A stretch of 64,000 nucleotides of DNA from Deinandra increscens subsp. villosa (taxonomy: Eukaryota; Streptophyta; Magnoliopsida; Asterales; Asteraceae), in contig JBCNJP010000027.1 in NCBI GenBank assembly GCA_039602395.1, positions 38,573,841 through 38,637,840 on the forward strand. Direction: 5' to 3'. The first letter of the stretch is position 1. Each line of letters begins with the position of its first letter. This document shows, piece after piece, positions 1 to 11,562 of the stretch. The position numbers were made by a program, and so were the translations under genes. The notes beneath the pieces are model-generated. The model saw only the letters and a program-made list of their open reading frames with translations, did not search any database and was not told where the DNA came from.

Positions 1-2319
1 ACCTCTGGACTTCAATTCCGATTCTCGTGTCCCCACACGTCCCAACAGAATGGAAAATCCGAACGCATGATCCGCCGACTAAATGAGATCATCCTCACCC
101 TCCTGACACATGTGTCCCTCCCACCTGAGTTTTGGGTAGAAGCCCTCCACACGGCTTGCTACCTCCATAATATACTCCCCACAAATATCCTCAAATTCAA
201 GACCCCCGCATCTGCACTCTACCTCCGCCAACCATCCTATTCGCACCTTCGAGTGTTCGGGTGCGCTTGTTACCCAAATGCGTCATCCACCCGACCTCAC
301 AAACTTGCTCTCCGTTCCTCCCGATGCCTCTTCCTCGGGTATCCGGCGGACTTTCGAGGCTACCGTTGCCTTGACCTTGCAACTGGCAAGGTGATCCTAT
401 CCCGCCACGTAACCTTTGACGAATCCACTTTTCCTTACAAAACAACCACCACCCAATCTCCTGTCTACTACGACTTCCTGGAGGACGAACCCTCACCACT
501 CCTCCGTCCAACCACCTTTCATTCCATTATCCCGTCTCCGCCTCTTCCCACCGATCTTCCATCTCAAACCACATCACCCACCCCTCCTGACCAAACCGCT
601 CTCGCAACCCAACCGGCCCCATCCACACCCTTCCCCAGTCCCTCTCAGGCACGTTCCCCACCACCGCCACCGTCCCATCCATCTCGTCACCCTATGACCA
701 CCATGGCACAAGATGACACTTGCAAGCTTAGAGTGCGTCTCAACCTCCATAACGAGACGACGCCTGACATCTCACCCATACCGTCATCTCACCTCAAAGC
801 TCTGTCAGATCCCAATTGGAACGCCGCCATGATAGATGTGTATCGGGCCTTAATGGATAATAATACATGGGACTTGGTTCCTCCACCTCCAAATACCAAT
901 ATTATCAGGTGCATGTGGCTTTTCCGACATAGATTTAATTCCAATGGATCCCTACAACGGTATAAGGCAAGATTAGTTGTAAATGGGAAAAACCAACAAA
1001 TTGGAATCGACTGCGATGAAACTTTTAGTCCCGTTGTTAAACCCACAACTATTCGCACGGTTCTAAGCCTAGCCATGTCTCGTGGATGGCCGATTCATCA
1101 GTTAGACGTCAAAAATGCCTTCCTCCACGGGGACCTTCAGGAAACGGTTTACATGTTTCAACCCCCCGGATTTACTACTGCTACTTATCCCTCTCATGTT
1201 TGCAGGTTAAAGAAATCGCTATAGGGGTTGAAAAAGGCACCAAGGGCGTGGTTTGATTGGTTTGCAACTTATATTACCAAGTGTGGCTTTCGAAGCACCG
1301 TAAGTGACAACTCACTTTTTGTCTACAAAAAAGGTTCTCATCAGGCTTATTTATTGCTATATGTAGACGAATTCATACTTACAGCATCAGACAACACCTT
1401 CCTACATAATATCATCACTTTATTATCAAAGGAGTTTGCAATGACTGATATGGGTATGCTCCATCATTTTCTTGGGATAAATGTCACACGCAAAAATGGC
1501 GGCATGTTTTTATCATAAAGTTCTTATGCCACTGACATCTTATCCAGGGCAAACATGTCCGATTGCAAAGCCACCGCCACCCCAGTCGATACGACCTCCA
1601 AGCTTAGTGCAACAAATGGTCAACTACTTCCGGACTGCACCTTTTATCGACAACTTGTTGGTGCCCTTCAGTACTTGAAAATCACACGGCCTTACATTAC
1701 TTATGATGTCCAACAAATTTGTCTTTTTATGCATGCAATGAGGGATTTACATTTCCAGTTCTTAAAAAGGGTCCTGCGTTATCTTAAAGGCACCATCGAT
1801 TTTGGCCTCATTATTTCTCCCTCCAGGTCGCAGCACCTGACTGCCTACTCTGATGCCGACTGGGGGGGTTGCCCCGATTCCCGTCGTTCCACGTCCAGGT
1901 ATTGTGTTTTCTTGGGATCTAAGCATGTCTCTTGGTCTTCGAAACGTCAGCTGATAATTTCAAGATCAAGTGCGGAGGCCGAGTACAGGGGCGTCGCAAA
2001 TGTTGTAGCTGAAACAAGTTGGCTCTGAAATTTATTATTGGAACTCTCTGTTCCCACTACACGGGCCACGATTATTTATTACGACAATATCTCCGATGTC
2101 TATCTCTCCGGTAATCCTGTTCAGCATCAACGCATGAAGCATGTGGAACTCGACATTCACTTTGTACGGGAGAAGGTTCGTATTGGTCATATTCGAGTTC
2201 TACATATCCCCGCAGATTACTAGTATGCGGATATTTTCACAAAAGGACTACCTCGCCTTCTATTTCAACTCTTTCGATCCAGTCTGGGCATTCGTTCTCC
2301 TCCTGCTCCACACTGAGGG
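1..2319 (+). pseudogene. Ty1/copia pol, 3' half (integrase to RNase H), degraded
   Basis: The reading frame is already open at base 1 inside the integrase core: an NGKSER block holding the catalytic Glu appears just before the Met at 67. It continues through the integrase C-terminus and a Pro/Ser-rich linker into reverse transcriptase (FSPVVKP near 1030, AFLHG near 1120, an LYVDE version of the YVDD box near 1360). RNase H follows (SDADW near 1850, SRSSAEAEYRG near 1960, YYDN near 2080). In-frame stops at 1222-1224, 1516-1518, 2026-2028 and 2221-2223 break the protein, and YVDD reads YVDE, so it cannot make an active polymerase. Gag and protease lie outside the window. The sequence is of the same copia lineage as the intact element at 13594-18301. 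Confidence 0.9.
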
Positions 2320-2321
2320 GG

Positions 2322-2463
2322 TGTATTGACAATTGTATTTATGTACATATATTTCCTGTATTTATTTCTTGATTTGTTTCCTTCCTAGAGGCTAGGTAGT
2401 TGTGTATATATCCTGTTTGTATTTCACGTGAATAGGCAATTAAGTGATTCTCACAATCTTTCA
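2322..2463 (+). repeat. 3' LTR of the copia relic (142 bp)
   Basis: A purine tract (CTGAGGGGG, 2313-2321) ends directly at TGTATTGAC, and the segment ends in CTTTCA, giving TG...CA boundaries 142 bp apart. This equals the length of the LTRs of the intact copia at 13594-18301, though the sequence is diverged. The 5' partner is outside the window, so the right boundary rests on the CA end and on length agreement. Confidence 0.65.
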
Positions 2464-2640
2464 AGTAGAAGATGAGAGATGAGAAATGAGAGATGAGAGG
2501 TAGCATTGTAGAAGAAGAAGTTGCAGGTTTGTAAATAAATGGGAAAAGATAAGAGAGGTTAATTATTAGGATTTCAAACAAAAATTGAGTCTGATTAACT
2601 AAAAAGGGACGTCCGTATATTTATCTTACTTTTGAATTGT

Positions 2641-2883
2641 ATATTGTCTGATTGTTTTAATTGATTATGTAAAATTTCACAATAATTTGTTTTGGTTAAA
2701 GAAATTTGATTGTTTAGCAACTTAGAATTTCTATTATACTTTCATTTTCTTTTAATTACCCATATATTGTTTGATTCTTTCAATTGATTATGTAAAATTT
2801 CACAATAATTGTTTTGGTTAAAGAAATTTGATTGTTTAGCCACTTAGAATTTCTATTATACTTTCATTTTCTTTTAATTACCC
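2641..2883. repeat. Tandem duplication, period 123 bp
   Basis: Two adjacent copies (2641-2763 and 2764-2883) differ by only a few bases. They share blocks such as TTGATTATGTAAAATTTCAC and TTTCATTTTCTTTTAATTAC. AT-rich and non-coding. The rest of 2464-2958 has no recognisable feature apart from purine-rich GAGATGAGA runs near 2470-2500. Confidence 0.9.
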
Positions 2884-2971
2884 GTATGTTGGCTGTTTCT
2901 ATTTTCAGTACTTTTTTTTAATATTTCACCAAACCCAAGTTTCATTCAATAAACTAAACTAGTGTTTTATC

Positions 2972-2995
2972 TAGGCCACGCGTTGCGGTGGCCTA
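2972..2995 (-). terminator. Helitron 3' terminal hairpin
   Basis: Perfect 8-bp stem with an 8-nt loop (GCGTTGCG on the plus strand), followed on the minus strand by 13 nt ending in CTAG. This is the rolling-circle termination structure expected at a Helitron 3' end. It is a transposition signal, not a transcription terminator. Confidence 0.7.
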
Positions 2996-3025
2996 TGTTA
3001 TCATCTTGTATGTAGCATATTTTAG

Positions 3026-4462
3026 CATCGGCGGAATTAAAGGAGGGTCAAGAGGGTCCATTGACCCTCCGGCCGACTAGCTTTGCTTCACCGGAGATCC
3101 AACTTTCAATGTGTTTCTTGATGTTTTCTTAGTGTTTGACCTTCTAAAACTTCGACAAAATAGATAAAATGAACTTAGAACAGTAAACGACAGTGGATCT
3201 AAAATTCCTTCCGGTTGTAAGTTGCAGGAGTTCCATAAGCGAGAGAAATAGGTAAACGAGGAAGAAGATGTAAAAATATACGGTTGAGTAAAAAACCTCT
3301 TGATTTAAAGCCCATCTTCAAAATAAATTAATATTTTATTGACTACCTTATTTACCTTTCCAATGCCTAAAAAGATGCTTAAAAAGTTAAAGATATAATC
3401 CTGTCATTTCAGAAGGAGTTTTTGTTTTATTTGATTTTCTACATTTTATTTATTTGTTAACTGTATCTTAACAAAATATATAAAATACTATAAAATACAT
3501 ATATAATTAGAAGAGTAAATTATGGATTGCGTCCCTGTGGTTTGTAATCGTTTATGAATTGAGTCCAAAGGTTAAGAAATTTTCGTCTGGAAGTCTGAGG
3601 TTTGTAATCCATTGCTATTTGAATCCCTGGGCCTAACAGAGTTAAAATTTTCTGTTAAATGGAAGGGCATATTAGTCATTTTATATCTCAGGGACATGTT
3701 ATGTAAATTAATAACACTATTTAGATGCAGGGACTATTTTTGTAATATATATAAAGTGCAGGGACCTATTTTATATATTAAACACATTATTTAAAAGGAG
3801 GAGGAGACCGGCTCTGCATCTCGCCGTCCGGCTCCCCAACCTCCTAAACCATCCTCCACCACCCTCCCACTCACTGGGTTAACCACCGCACCCCGTCGTT
3901 GGAACCGTCTCCCTGGAGTTGCAACCAACGGGGTCGCCGGAGCTGCGGAATAGGTCGTCGGCGGATCTATTCCGGTCTATAACCCTCGTAGTTTCTTTTG
4001 TTCCTACTCAAACGCAATCGAATCTACTCCATCAAAACAAAAAAAACAAAAAAACAGGTGAGTTAATTTCTCTACTCTAAACCTAAACCCTAATATTAAT
4101 TACGTTAAGGTAACCCTCCGCTGCCAATTGTTCGTTTGATTCTTCAATTTCTAAAACCCAATTTCACAAATGCAGAGCTCTGCGTGTGTTAAAATCACCA
4201 TGGGCCGATGACGTATCGAAACTCCCCTTGTAAGCTCACCATGGGGCGATGACGTCACTGGAGGACTGACAGAAACGTCTCTTGGCAGCGGCGGAGATCG
4301 ACCTGGTGGCGACGGCGAAGAAGAAACAACGGAAACAGGGGATGGTGGAGAAGAATTGCCGGCAGGGGGTCGCCGGCGATTTAATCGGAGAAGAGAGCTT
4401 GGGGGGTCGAGACTGACGCTGCTATCTCATTCATTCATTCTCTTTCTCATTTTTGTTTTTAT

Positions 4463-4501
<39 letters not shown>

Positions 4502-5253
4502 TATTAAATAACATATTAAATATTATATATATATATATATATAACTATTAAATTTACATAACTAGCCCCTTAGGTGTATAATGACTGAAATGCCCTTTGA
4601 CTTAACAGAAAAAATTAACTCTGTTAGTCAGAAGGACTCAAATAGCAATGGATTACAAACCTCAGACTTCCAAACGAAAATTTCTTAATCTTTGGACTCA
4701 ATTCATAAAGGATTACAAACCACAGGGACGCAATCCATAATTTACTCTAATTAGAAATTAGGAATTCCTTATATGTTGCGGTGAAGAATTTACGTGTTTA
4801 TAAAATTAAATATTTTGCTTTAGTGTATGTTTAGAATTTATGTGTTTATGAAATTAAATATTTGATTTAGTAGTATGTTATCATCACAAACAAAAATGTT
4901 GTTGAAACAAAAGGGGGTTTTGTAATATGAAATGAAACGACATTGTTAGATAACTCGCAGATGTATTAAAAAGAAAATTAAAACTACTTAAAAAATTAAA
5001 CCCATATAAAAAAAGTTAAAAAATTATAAAAAACACAAGGAGTAAGATGTGACGATGATATAGATATGATATTTTTCTAATAAGATTCGTTTGCATGGTA
5101 TACAAGAAGTATTGTTAAAAAAAATTAATGCATTGTTATGTGACAAAATCTATTGATTAGAGTAACATTAGCATTGTGTCATTGTGTGGGGACACCATAT
5201 TTGATAAATATATAATGTGACCCTCCAGTTATAGAAGTCTGGTTCCGCCACTG
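3026..5253. mobile_element. Non-autonomous hAT element, 8-bp TSD
   Basis: The 8-bp target duplication TATTTTAG is present at 3018-3025 and 5254-5261. The ends are short inverted repeats, CATCGGCGGAA on the left and CAGTGGCGGAA read inward from the right (9 of 11 match). Subterminal GGAGGGTCA motifs occur at both ends. An 8-bp TSD with CAGTGGCGGA-like ends is typical of hAT. No transposase is visible. Without the MULE at 3513-4747 the element is roughly 1 kb. Confidence 0.85.
3513..4747. mobile_element. Non-autonomous Mutator-like element (MULE), 9-bp TSD
   Basis: The perfect 9-bp TSD TAATTAGAA lies at 3504-3512 and 4748-4756. Long inverted terminal repeats of about 190 bp begin GAGTAAATTATGGATTGCG on each side (left to about 3700, right from about 4555). 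The 9-bp TSD and long TIRs identify Mutator superfamily. The interior is GC-rich (3795-4440), unlike its AT-rich surroundings, and includes a splice-donor-like CAG|GTGAGT near 4060, so it may hold captured gene sequence. It also has AT-dinucleotide runs at 4468-4542. No transposase is seen. Confidence 0.88.
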
Positions 5254-6230
5254 TATTTTAGTATGGTTTGTATGCGAGGAAGCAATCTTATGTTTACGCT
5301 CCATTGTTCGGGTGTAAAAATGATTGTAAGAGGACCTGCTAGTGGAATATTGTTGTAGCGTTTTGTAGCGAATTCAGTTGGTATAAGTTGTATCAGTGTT
5401 TTTATGAGGGATCAGTGGCTATATATTCAAAAGGATCGGAAATAACAATAAATTTGTGATGAATGAAAATTGTTAATAATTTACCAGGCATGTTACTGAT
5501 GTATTGAAGCTGGTCTCACAGAATGATTCAATTCTTGGTCTGAAAATTGCATGAATAAATAAAGTAGATTATTAGTTATTTAAAAGTAATATAACATAAA
5601 AAAACAGTAGTAATTTAGGATTTCTGTAATCTAAAATGAACTTTTGAACAAATGAGAAGAAAATAATGTTGAAAGGCATAATGTAGACCGATATCTATAT
5701 ATGCAAATTTCTGTTTTAAGGAACGCTAAAAATTTAGGGCTTTTTTAATCTACAAGTATCTGAGGAGTTAGAAATCGTAAATTAGTGGTGGTAGATGAAA
5801 TATGTGGAACTGATTCTTAAAAGAAAGTGTACATTTTGACTAAAATCGGTACATGCAGTTGGAATCGGTTCATTGTTGACGAATATAGGTATGATTTTAC
5901 ATTTACAAAGTAAATTTAGTACATGCAAGCAACAATTTTTGTGGCTATAGCACAGGGAAGTAGTGCGTTCAAAAGCTGTGGAAGAATGTGAAGAATTGCA
6001 TTTGCAGTGGTGGCAGGTATCAAAATTCAAGCAGAGTTGGTCAAGTCACACCCACAAAATTAACAATCACCGTAAAACCTTTATTATACACATTTACATT
6101 AAAAAGAACTCACATTCATCCACCGCCTGCATCAACTCTTCATCTCCTCCATAGTTGAGTTCATCAACTCTACGCCAAATAATCCGCTCAAGGTACAAAT
6201 ATATTTTCCTATAATCTCACGGTCTAAACA

Positions 6231-6870
6231 GATCAACTATTAACTCTATAAAACTCTCCCATTCATTATTAACCCGGCCTACCTCTATAATCATAATCAC
6301 TAAAAAACTTACTACCTCCTTATTCTATGAAAGCCATTTCATAAATCAACTGCTAGAGGCTTATATTTAACACATCAAGACCTGTTTAAATCAGCATCCC
6401 AACTATTCATTTTATAAAAACTTCCACATTCATTATTAACCTAGCCAACCTTTATATTCATAATCGCTATCATCCTCACTATGTCCTTATCCTATGAAAA
6501 CATTTACATAAATCAACTGTCCGAAGCTCATATAATATAGAAAATATGCATAACTCAAGATATTTAATACATCCACGACTTTTTAAGTTAGAAATACATT
6601 TAAGAGTGTTTAAATGAGAAACAGTCTGTTATAGCATTTCTGATTATTTGAACTGCTAATATAAAGATACCCAGCATTCCAGCAACTTTCAATATGTTTA
6701 AACCATCCCTGGCTACTAAAACAGTTTAAAAACTTAAATTTTTTAAAGCAATCAGACCATGATTTGAACTGCTAATATAAAGATACTCAGCAACTTTCAA
6801 TCTGTTTAAAGCATCTATGGCTATTAAAACAGATTCAAAACTTAAATTTTTAAAGCAAATAGAGCATGTA
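6231..6870. repeat. Imperfect direct repeats inside the Helitron
   Basis: A block near 6231-6366 (around CATTCATTATTAACC) is repeated imperfectly near 6395-6535. A second block starting ATTTGAACTGCTAATATAAA at 6645 is repeated from 6762 (period about 117 bp). Both are AT-rich and non-coding; the open frame at 6817-7008 lies in this sequence and resembles nothing known. Confidence 0.7.
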
Positions 6871-7348
6871 TTTCCTACAGGAAGCATAACAATAAAAAAT
6901 ACGTTTTATGACTTAATCTTGAAGAGAGTTAGAAGAAATCGAAAGAAAACAACAGCAACAAATCCCGCTAGCATAAAAAAAAACAAAACTCACATTAATA
7001 ACAAATAACAAAACAGAACAAAGGAGAAATCAAACGCAGTCACCTTCAATCGCCGTATAAAAGCAATGAGAACGAAAATTGAACCGAATGCGGTATGGAC
7101 GCACATAAAAAGATCGCAAGCACATAGACAGCGTTCTGATAAGCATAGCTATGAAAGGTAGCAGCCTAAAACATCGCCACGTGATACGGAACATACATAT
7201 CCATTAACAACTGAAGAGAAAAAAAGAAAAAAACGGACAAAATGAGGAGGCAAACCAGATTCGAAACTGAGCCGACGAAAAACACATATACACGGATGAT
7301 AGCTGCAGCAAATGAATATACATGAATCATATCAGATCTCCTATTTTA

Positions 7349-7486
7349 TATATAAAAAAGGTCAACGCAGAACCAGGCTAGCAGGCTTGTTCTAACGTTG
7401 ACCAGCATAATAATATATAAAAAAGGTCAACGCGGAACCATCTTAGCAGGCCTGTTCTGACGTTGACCAGCATAATAATATATAGA
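7349..7486 (-). repeat. Duplicated Helitron 5' terminus
   Basis: Two head-to-tail copies of about 68 bp (roughly 7349-7415 and 7416-7486). Each contains GGTCAACG and CGTTGACC about 30 bp apart, an inverted pair able to form an 8-bp stem, followed by CATAATAATATATA. The outer copy is the Helitron 5' end; the inner copy differs at a few sites and lacks the terminal TC. Confidence 0.75.
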
Positions 7487-7782
7487 TAATGTTTTTCTTT
7501 TGGTTTTATATTTCAAAATGAATAAATATTTTATCCAAATATTTTATTATTTTGTTTTATCATTTTTGTAGTCTTGTTTAAAATTTAAGATTTAGAGGTT
7601 TGTTTCTATAAATATTTAATATCGAGAAAACATCCTGATGATTAAATTGTGTATTCATAATTAAGATGCTAAAAGTTTTAAATAATGGAGCTAGGTAGTG
7701 GTGTATTTATCTTAACTAATCTACAAATTAATGTTCAGTTCTCATTTATTTAAAGTTCTAAATTACTTTTTACGGTTAATAT
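7487..7782. other. AT-rich intergenic stretch
   Basis: Lies between the Helitron and the LINE tail. No open frame, inverted repeat or familiar motif is seen. Confidence 0.6.
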
Positions 7783-7871
7783 TTTTTTTTTGGAACGGCA
7801 CATATATTAAAACCCGGGCATCATAGCAAGACGCTAAGACCCCAACAAAGATCTACAAGGAAAGGAAAAAC

Positions 7872-10800
7872 TTACATATTAAACGAAACCCAATCCTCCC
7901 ATTTAAACTTATTCTTCTTACACCGAAATTTAAACCACATGAAGCTCCATGCCATAGCATCTCTTAGCACCCTTTCTCTTGAAGCATTTTTCCTCTCGAA
8001 AACTACCTTGTTTCTTTCAATCCATAAGCACCAAACCACCGCCATCACCACTAGTTTAGACGCCTGTTCCTTAATCGAAGCTTTCCGGATATCCTTATTT
8101 GAAATCAGAACATCCTTCACCGAAAAGAAGAACAATGGCGGGCCTTTGATCCAGTTTTCAATCACCGACCAAATGTAACTAGCAAAAGAGCAACTTCAGA
8201 AAATATGCTCCACAGATTCCTCGACATCTCCACAGAACGGGCACCATAAATCAGGCAACGAAACATTCCTTTTCTGCAGTTGAAGTTTAGTTGCTAACCT
8301 GTCCAAAAGAATACGCCAAGCCAGCATGTTGACCTTCCCAGGCACCCCTTTCCATCGCTGAAACGACCAGCCTGCAACACCTTCCGAAAGCTGTTCCTGA
8401 GCTAGTAACCTCAGCCCCCTTGACGAGAAAGAAACCTCGTCGTTTCCTACCCATTTCCAGCCTCCATCAATCAGCTGAAACAGCGGCTGAATCATCAAGA
8501 ATTTAGCCTCAAATAACGCCTTAGACTTATGAATATTCTTCCAAATACTACTCAAAGAAGGGCCTCTCGGAACACCAAAAAAAGGCGCTCTAATACCGTG
8601 GATACTATCAATCACCTTCCTCCATAACCGGCTAGGTTCCATCAAATATCTCGAAATCCATTTAGCATTTAGGCACAGATTTGACAGCTCAAGAGGAACT
8701 AACCCGAGGCCACCCTCCTCAAAAGGACGAAGCACCTTTTCACGAGCCACCCAATGGATTTTTCTCACGGAGCCATCAAGATCACCCCCCCAAAGGAAGT
8801 TAAACCGGATCTTCTCCAACAAATCAAGGACTTTCTTCGGGGCTCTATAAAGAGAGAAGTAATAGACGGGGAGGTTCTCAAGAACCGATTTAGCAAGAAC
8901 AACTCTCCCCGCCAACGATAAATTACGAGCTTTCCACACCGTCAATCGAGCTCTAAACACTTCAATCACCTTGCTCCAATATTTGGCTAGGTTCATGTTC
9001 GCTCCAACCACCAAACCGAGGTAATCAAAAGGGAGTTTAATCACCTTGCAGCCAAGGAGATCAGCCCCTTCTTTGACAGAATCAGCCTCCATATTAGCAC
9101 CGTAAATCCCACATTTCTTAAGATTAACTTTCAGCCCCGAAATCAAGAAAAAACACCACAAAATCCTCCGCATATTCTGAATATTATTCTTAGACCAATC
9201 TCCTATAATCATAGCGTCATCGGCGAAGAAAAGGTGTGATATCAACGGCCCTCCATTCGGGAGAGACACACCGTGAAAGATGCCCAAAAACGTAGCCTTT
9301 TCCATAATACAATGGAAAGCCTCCATTACAATAGTAAAGAGGAAAGGGGAAATAGGATCCCCTTGCCTTAAACCCCTCCCACAATCAAACTCCTCCGTCG
9401 GCGATCCGTTAACAAGAACCGAAGATCTTGAGGCAACTAGAATACCTTTAATCCAACAACGCCATCTAATAGGAAAATTCATTTGGCCAAGCATCACATC
9501 TAAGAACTCCCAATCCACACAATCATACGCCTTATTAAAATCGATTTGGAATAAGAAAGCCTTTCTCTTCATCTTTTTAAACCACCCCATCATCTCATTT
9601 ATAATTAACGGGCCGTCAAGGATACTACGGTTAGAGATGAACGCCATTTGTGGTTCCGAGATAATAGAATCCATAACACCCTTCATCCTATTCGCGAGAA
9701 CTTTTGCCACCACCTTCGGGATACAACCAAGCAAAGAAATGGGGCGAAAATCCCCAAGACCTTGTGGGTCTTTAATCTTGGGGATCAAGCAAATAAACGA
9801 AGCAGTACATCCTTTTGAGAAGGAGCCCGTCACAAAAAACTCCTCCATTACGGCCATAAAGTCCGCTTGCAACAAGTCCCAAAACCGACGAAGAAACGAA
9901 AAAGTGAAACCATCCGGACCCGGGCTCTTATTACCACCACACGCCCAAACAGCCTCCTTGACTTCTAAACAAGAAAACGGGCAAACCAGCAACTCCCCTT
10001 GACGATCCGATAACCTTTTCACTCCTGGACACACAAAACTGGGAACCGGCCTATGCTTTTTTTCAAACTTGTTGGAGAAAAACTCGAAGACTTCTTTCTT
10101 AATAATCTGGGGCGACGACACCCAATCTCCAGCAATATTAAGACCATTAATCCTACCAACCGCACACCGGGAACGAAACAACCCATGGAAGAACGAAGAG
10201 TTCTCGTCCCCCTCCACCGCCCATCGAATCCTACTCTTTTGAGCCAAATCTTCCTTGTTCCTTTTATCCAAAAACAATAGCTCCTGTTTAACAGCCGCCC
10301 AGTTCTCCAACTCCGACTGAGAAAGGGACTGAACCTCCGACAAATCATCCCAAAATTTCATTTTATCAATCAAGAGCTGCCGCTGCTTATTCTCCCATCT
10401 TTTTTCTTCCAAATTCCAAACTTTAATAAATTCCTTCACCATTTTAAGTTTAGAGGCCAAGATGGAGTCCGGCTAACCCGATCCCCGGAACTCAGCCAAA
10501 GCTAAACGAACAACGTCCTCCAGGCCAGGTTTAGAGAACCAAGAATGGAAGAACCTGAAAGGGGAGGGACCAAAATCACTGTCAGCCGTCTTCAAGAACA
10601 AAGGATTATGATCCGAAAGCAACCGAGGAGCAGCAAAAAGGGACCCATTTGGCCACCTATTAAGGAAGTCGTTACAAACCAACACCCGGTCAATCTTACT
10701 AAAGCTTTTTCCATTACCATACGAGCAAGTGAACCTAGATCCTCCCATTGAGTATTCATTCAGCCCCGCTTCAGCGATGAAGTCATTGAAATCAGCCGCT

Positions 10801-11282
10801 CTACCAGCGTTAAACTGAGAGAAACGTCTATCTTCCGGGATCCTAACAATATTAAAGTCACCCACGACAGCCCAGAAACCCGATTTACCAGCCATCACCC
10901 CCAAGATTTCGTTCCACAGAACCCTTTTCTCCCTAGAAGATTGCGGAGCATATACATTTATCACATTAAGCTCGATGTTAACTCCGATAATTAACACAGA
11001 AATACAAAGGAAATTCGATCCACAAACATGAGAAGAATACGAAAAAACCTTAGTATCCCAGACAGACAGGATGCCCCCAGAATTACCCTGCGCCGGAACC
11101 GCTCGCCAATCGACATCGTTGCCACCCCAGAATCTGCCCACCGGAATCTCATCAATCACAGGGGCTTTGGTTTCTTGGATGCACAGGAAATTAAAACGGA
11201 ACTCTCTTTTGAGATCATTTAGCCAAATGATCTTGGAATCCTCCCGGATTCCTCGAACGTTCAAACATAGAAGATCCATCAA
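7872..11282 (-). pseudogene. LINE ORF2 (endonuclease-reverse transcriptase) with two in-frame stops
   Basis: The start at 11282 begins MMDLLCLNVRG, typical of plant L1 ORF2. The apurinic-type endonuclease shows IQETK (catalytic Glu), VVGDFNIV and SDHNP (catalytic His). The first block ends at an in-frame TAG (10473-10475). Reverse transcriptase follows from 10460 with SPGPDGF, FRPISLL, RQGDPISP and the FFADDAM catalytic box. The next region has the zinc-ribbon-like CPFCGDVEESVEHIF, typical of the zf-RVT domain, and an in-frame TGA (8196-8198). The final stretch (8165-7872) continues in frame to a natural stop. Without the two stops it would be about 1137 residues, so it is close to intact but inactive. 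Confidence 0.9.
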
Positions 11283-11458
11283 TAATCAACCCCATTCATC
11301 GCCTGAGTCACTATACCCGGAATCCTTTCTTCACAACCAGAGAAATCCAAGCCAATACAAAGACCCACCTCCAGCAATTTCTCCGTCTCTTCTCTAATCT
11401 GATTCTCGTTGATATCCCCTTGACCCTCGTCGCTAGAACCAGCATTCCCACATTTAAA
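11215..11458 (-). pseudogene. LINE ORF1 C-terminal fragment
   Basis: A frame open at the LINE 5' edge encodes an acidic tail (ENQIREETEKLLEVG, GLDFSGCEE) and stops at 11215, overlapping the ORF2 start by about 68 nt. Position and composition resemble the C-terminus of plant L1 ORF1 (gag-like RNA-binding protein). The zinc knuckle and RNA-binding parts lie upstream and are absent. Assignment rests mainly on context. Confidence 0.45.
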
Positions 11459-11562
11459 TTTTATATGAATACATCACGAGTAGAAATAAGCTAATTTGAT
11501 ACAAATGAATGGAGTATGAGATAACGAGATGATATTAGTGAAGAAGCGAGACCTCACGTTAA

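Larger units (their letters stand above)
2959..7486 (-). mobile_element. Non-autonomous Helitron carrying nested elements
   Basis: On the minus strand the element starts A|TCTATATATTATTATG at 7486 and ends in CTAG|T at 2959. An 8-bp-stem hairpin (2972-2995; TAGGCCAC/GTGGCCTA) sits 13 nt inside the 3' end. The two flanking host bases (2958 a, 7487 t) form the AT dinucleotide into which Helitrons insert without duplication. No Rep/helicase coding is seen. A minus-strand stretch at 5782-6030 with CHHC- and CKC-type cysteines could be a relic of an RPA-like zinc/OB segment, but this is weak. The length includes the hAT at 3026-5253; without it the Helitron is about 2.3 kb. Confidence 0.75.
7783..11458 (-). 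mobile_element. L1-type LINE retrotransposon, 5'-truncated
   Basis: On the minus strand the order is a short ORF1 tail, ORF2 (endonuclease, reverse transcriptase, C-terminal region), about 90 bp of 3' UTR and a short poly(A) tail (plus-strand T-run ending near 7792). No LTRs occur. Homology to ORF1 stops near 11458, so most of ORF1 and the 5' UTR are missing. No convincing target-site duplication was found on comparing sequence beyond the poly(A) with sequence beyond 11458. Confidence 0.88.

Noticed and set aside
5963..6154. Plus-strand 63-residue open frame
   Set aside because: Opposite strand of the cysteine-bearing stretch in the Helitron; low complexity and no motif.
9280..10002. 240-residue plus-strand frame inside the LINE
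   Set aside because: Antisense shadow of the reverse transcriptase; composition follows the complement of the real gene.
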